From the NCBI GenBank assembly GCA_905480405.1, contig CAJQQH010000003.1:1-56425 (forward strand): DNA of 56,425 nucleotides, read 5' to 3'. The notes beneath the pieces are model-generated. The model did not search any database. It had not been told where the DNA came from and worked only from the letters and a program-made list of their open reading frames with translations. Below are positions 54,365 through 56,425 of the stretch, piece by piece. Origin of the DNA: an uncultured Polaribacter sp. (GTDB taxonomy: Bacteria; Bacteroidota; Bacteroidia; Flavobacteriales; Flavobacteriaceae). Each line of letters opens with the position of its first letter. Within the stretch, counting starts at the first letter, position 1. A program made the translations under genes and the position numbers.

Positions 54365-56425
54365 ATGAAAAAATCAATATTTTTATTTGCGCTCTTAGTT
54401 AATAATATTTATTCTTTTGGGCAAGAACTACCCTTTAAGAAGGCGGATTTATCAAATGCTGTAGCACTTGAAAATCAAATGCAACAGTTGGCCGCATTAT
54501 GTGATACTCAAAATTTATCTGAATTAGACTTATTTAAGTTTCAGTTAATTAAAGAAAACTACACAGATGCATTAAGTACTATAAAAAAAAGAATAAAAGA
54601 TACTCCAAAAGAAGAGCGTGTTTATTTAGACCTATATCTGCAATACGTAGAAGCTAAATTAGCTAAGAATTTTATAAAAACATTTAAAAATTCTTATAAA
54701 AACTACTTAATTAAATCGGATGATATCTTTGTTATTAATTTAGATAAAACATTAATTCTTAGAGATGGTACGGATTATTTTATTTCTAATTTCAAAAATA
54801 TTTATAATAATATTAAATCTAACAAAATTTCTAATGCTACTGCTCAAAACTTAATCAAAAAATATTTTTTGAATAAAGTATATGCTGCAACTAGAGACAT
54901 TTTCTTTGAGGAAATAAAACAAGACCACAAACGAAGATATAGTATAAATGACAGTATTGTAATTTCGATGAAAGATGGTGCAGAAGTTTCAATTGTAGTT
55001 GTAAAACGAAAAGGAACTTTATCAACAAAAAAAGCCGCAATATTAGCATCGTCAATTTACACAGGAACAAATGAGCCTTCTGCAATGTTAGCAGCATCCA
55101 AAGGATATATTGGAGTTATTGCGAACACAAGAGGAAAAAGGTTGAGTAAAAGTGAAATAAAGCCTCTTGAATATGAACATACAGATGTGTATGAAGTTAT
55201 TGATTGGATAAGTAAACAAACTTGGTCTAATAAAAAAGTAGCAATGGTTGGCGGAAGTTATAATGGGTTTACACAATGGGCTTCGATGAAACACAAAGTA
55301 CATCCTGCATTAAAAACAATTGTTCCAATGGTGGCAGTTGCTCCTGGAATTGATTATCCGATGGAAAATAATATTCTGCACAATTATTCGTATTCATGGA
55401 ATTTTTATGTAACCAATAATAAATTTTTAGATTTTAAAGCCTCAAATGACTATAATCGTTGGAATACTTTAAAAAACACTTGGTACAAAACAGGAGTTGC
55501 ATTTAACAAACTAGATAGTTTAGATGGTAAAGTAAATAAATTATGGAATACTTATATGAGGCATCCTAGTTATGATAATTTTTGGAAAAAAATGATCCCA
55601 TATAAACAAGAGTTTTCAAAAATCGACATTCCTGTTTTAACTATTACGGGTTATTATGATGACTCACAAAGAGGTGCAATGTATTATTACAATCAGCATC
55701 ATAAATATGCAAAAAATCCAAACCATTATTTAGTAGTTGGACCTTATGATCATTGGACGGCACAAACGAAGCCAGTAGAAAATTTTAGAAATTATAAATT
55801 AGACAAATCTGCTTTGATAAATATTGATGAAGATCTTATTTATCAATGGTTTGATTACATTTTAAAAGGTAAAAACAAGCCAAGTATTTTAAAAGACAAA
55901 GTAAACTTTCAAGTAATGGATACTGATACTTGGATGCATAAACCAAGTTTATCTGCAATGACAAATGATACTTTAAAGTTTCATTTAAACGCAACCAAAA
56001 AAGATAGTTTTTTCTCTTTAAAATCGAAAGCTACTTCTTCTAAAATTGACTTGATTGTAGATTTTAAAGATAGAAAGACTATGAATAATACAGATTATTA
56101 TCCTTGGCCTTTAGAAAAAGACAACATTAACTTAAAAGATGGATTAATTTTTAAATCTGAAGCCATAAAAGATGATGTAATTATGAACGGCTCATTTTTA
56201 GGAAACCTAGAATTTATTGTCAATAAAAAAGATGTAGACTATTCTGTTACAGTTTATCAATTAACTCCAGAAAACAAATATTTTCACTTAAGTTATTATA
56301 TTGGTAGAGCTAGTTTTGCTAAAGATAGAGAGCATAGAAATTTATTGGTTCCAAATGAAAAAACGAGTATTTCTTTTGATAACTCTAAGTTAGTCAGTAA
56401 AAAAATACAAAAAGGTAGCAAGATT
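54365..56425 (+). CDS. CocE/NonD-family hydrolase (3' end outside the window)
   Basis: Open frame of at least 687 codons running off the right edge. It opens with a signal peptide (MKKSIFLFALLVNNIYS, then FGQ). About 180 residues of mostly helical sequence precede the X-Pro dipeptidyl-peptidase/CocE domain, with the MKDGAEVSIVVVKRKG strand, nucleophile GGSYNGFTQW, Asp in TGYYDDSQRG and His in VVGPYDHWTA. A C-terminal jelly-roll follows and is cut. The family includes glutaryl-7-ACA acylase, cocaine esterase and dipeptidyl peptidases. The N-terminal helical extension is longer than usual. Confidence 0.88.
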   Translation, partial: MKKSIFLFALLVNNIYSFGQELPFKKADLSNAVALENQMQQLAALCDTQNLSELDLFKFQLIKENYTDALSTIKKRIKDTPKEERVYLDLYLQYVEAKLAKNFIKTFKNSYKNYLIKSDDIFVINLDKTLILRDGTDYFISNFKNIYNNIKSNKISNATAQNLIKKYFLNKVYAATRDIFFEEIKQDHKRRYSINDSIVISMKDGAEVSIVVVKRKGTLSTKKAAILASSIYTGTNEPSAMLAASKGYIGVIANTRGKRLSKSEIKPLEYEHTDVYEVIDWISKQTWSNKKVAMVGGSYNGFTQWASMKHKVHPALKTIVPMVAVAPGIDYPMENNILHNYSYSWNFYVTNNKFLDFKASNDYNRWNTLKNTWYKTGVAFNKLDSLDGKVNKLWNTYMRHPSYDNFWKKMIPYKQEFSKIDIPVLTITGYYDDSQRGAMYYYNQHHKYAKNPNHYLVVGPYDHWTAQTKPVENFRNYKLDKSALINIDEDLIYQWFDYILKGKNKPSILKDKVNFQVMDTDTWMHKPSLSAMTNDTLKFHLNATKKDSFFSLKSKATSSKIDLIVDFKDRKTMNNTDYYPWPLEKDNINLKDGLIFKSEAIKDDVIMNGSFLGNLEFIVNKKDVDYSVTVYQLTPENKYFHLSYYIGRASFAKDREHRNLLVPNEKTSISFDNSKLVSKKIQKGSKI

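Noticed and set aside
1-56425. CRISPR array, tRNA, rRNA, prophage or insertion sequence
   Set aside because: I saw no regularly spaced repeats, cloverleaf, rRNA segment, integrase or transposase-like reading frame anywhere in the window.

Overview
The window is strongly AT-rich chromosomal DNA from a member of the Bacteroidota, most likely a marine-type Flavobacteriaceae species (Polaribacter/Tenacibaculum-like). The evidence is the gene order nadK - DUF6089 - uppS - bamA - ompH - ompH - murI, a PorP/SprF-type outer-membrane protein, a fused CcoNO cytochrome oxidase, many LytS/LytTR two-component systems, AAA-rich codon use and the absence of Shine-Dalgarno sequences. I see no rRNA, tRNA, CRISPR array, insertion sequence or phage gene.

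Layout. (1) 0.5-11.1 kb is conserved core: an alpha/beta hydrolase and pdxJ on the minus strand, then a plus-strand run of a CBS protein, NAD kinase, an outer-membrane beta-barrel protein, undecaprenyl diphosphate synthase, BamA, two Skp/OmpH chaperones and glutamate racemase, closed by a terminator and a converging PorP/SprF-like gene. (2) 11.2-23.2 kb is a high-affinity respiration locus, almost all on the minus strand: a TauE/SafE-like protein, FixH, CcoG, CcoP, CcoQ, CcoNO and CcoS, then a 1.3-kb gap holding gene debris and two tiny ORFs, then HemN and CcoI. A divergent FNR-type regulator follows. FNR-like ATGAY-N4-RTCAK palindromes lie in front of both operons. (3) 23.2-56.4 kb is an accessory region of peptide/cell-envelope hydrolases, ABC systems and LytTR regulation.

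The accessory region is built around two paralogous modules. Module 1 (23.9-32.4 kb) has a LytTR regulator, a LytS kinase, a serine hydrolase, an ABC ATPase and a very large ABC permease fused to an M1-type zinc peptidase. Module 2 (37.4-44.8 kb) has the same parts in a rearranged order. Between them is a tight operon of an HGG esterase, a small protein, a methionine aminopeptidase, a class D beta-lactamase-like lipoprotein, a Vat/CatB-like acetyltransferase and an S41 peptidase. A third LytS/LytTR pair (50.6-52.4 kb) has its regulator interrupted by a frameshift in a run of nine T. A fourth LytTR gene survives only as a truncated remnant fused head-to-head with a WD40 remnant at 23.56 kb. Candidate LytTR-binding direct repeats lie upstream of four transcription units in this part. 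The right end is a truncated CocE/NonD-type hydrolase that runs out of the window.

The strongest candidate for a poorly described system is the duplicated assembly of ABC-M1 permease, serine hydrolase and LytS/LytTR. Its substrate cannot be read from the sequence. All functional calls are by recognition of motifs and family resemblance, with no database search.
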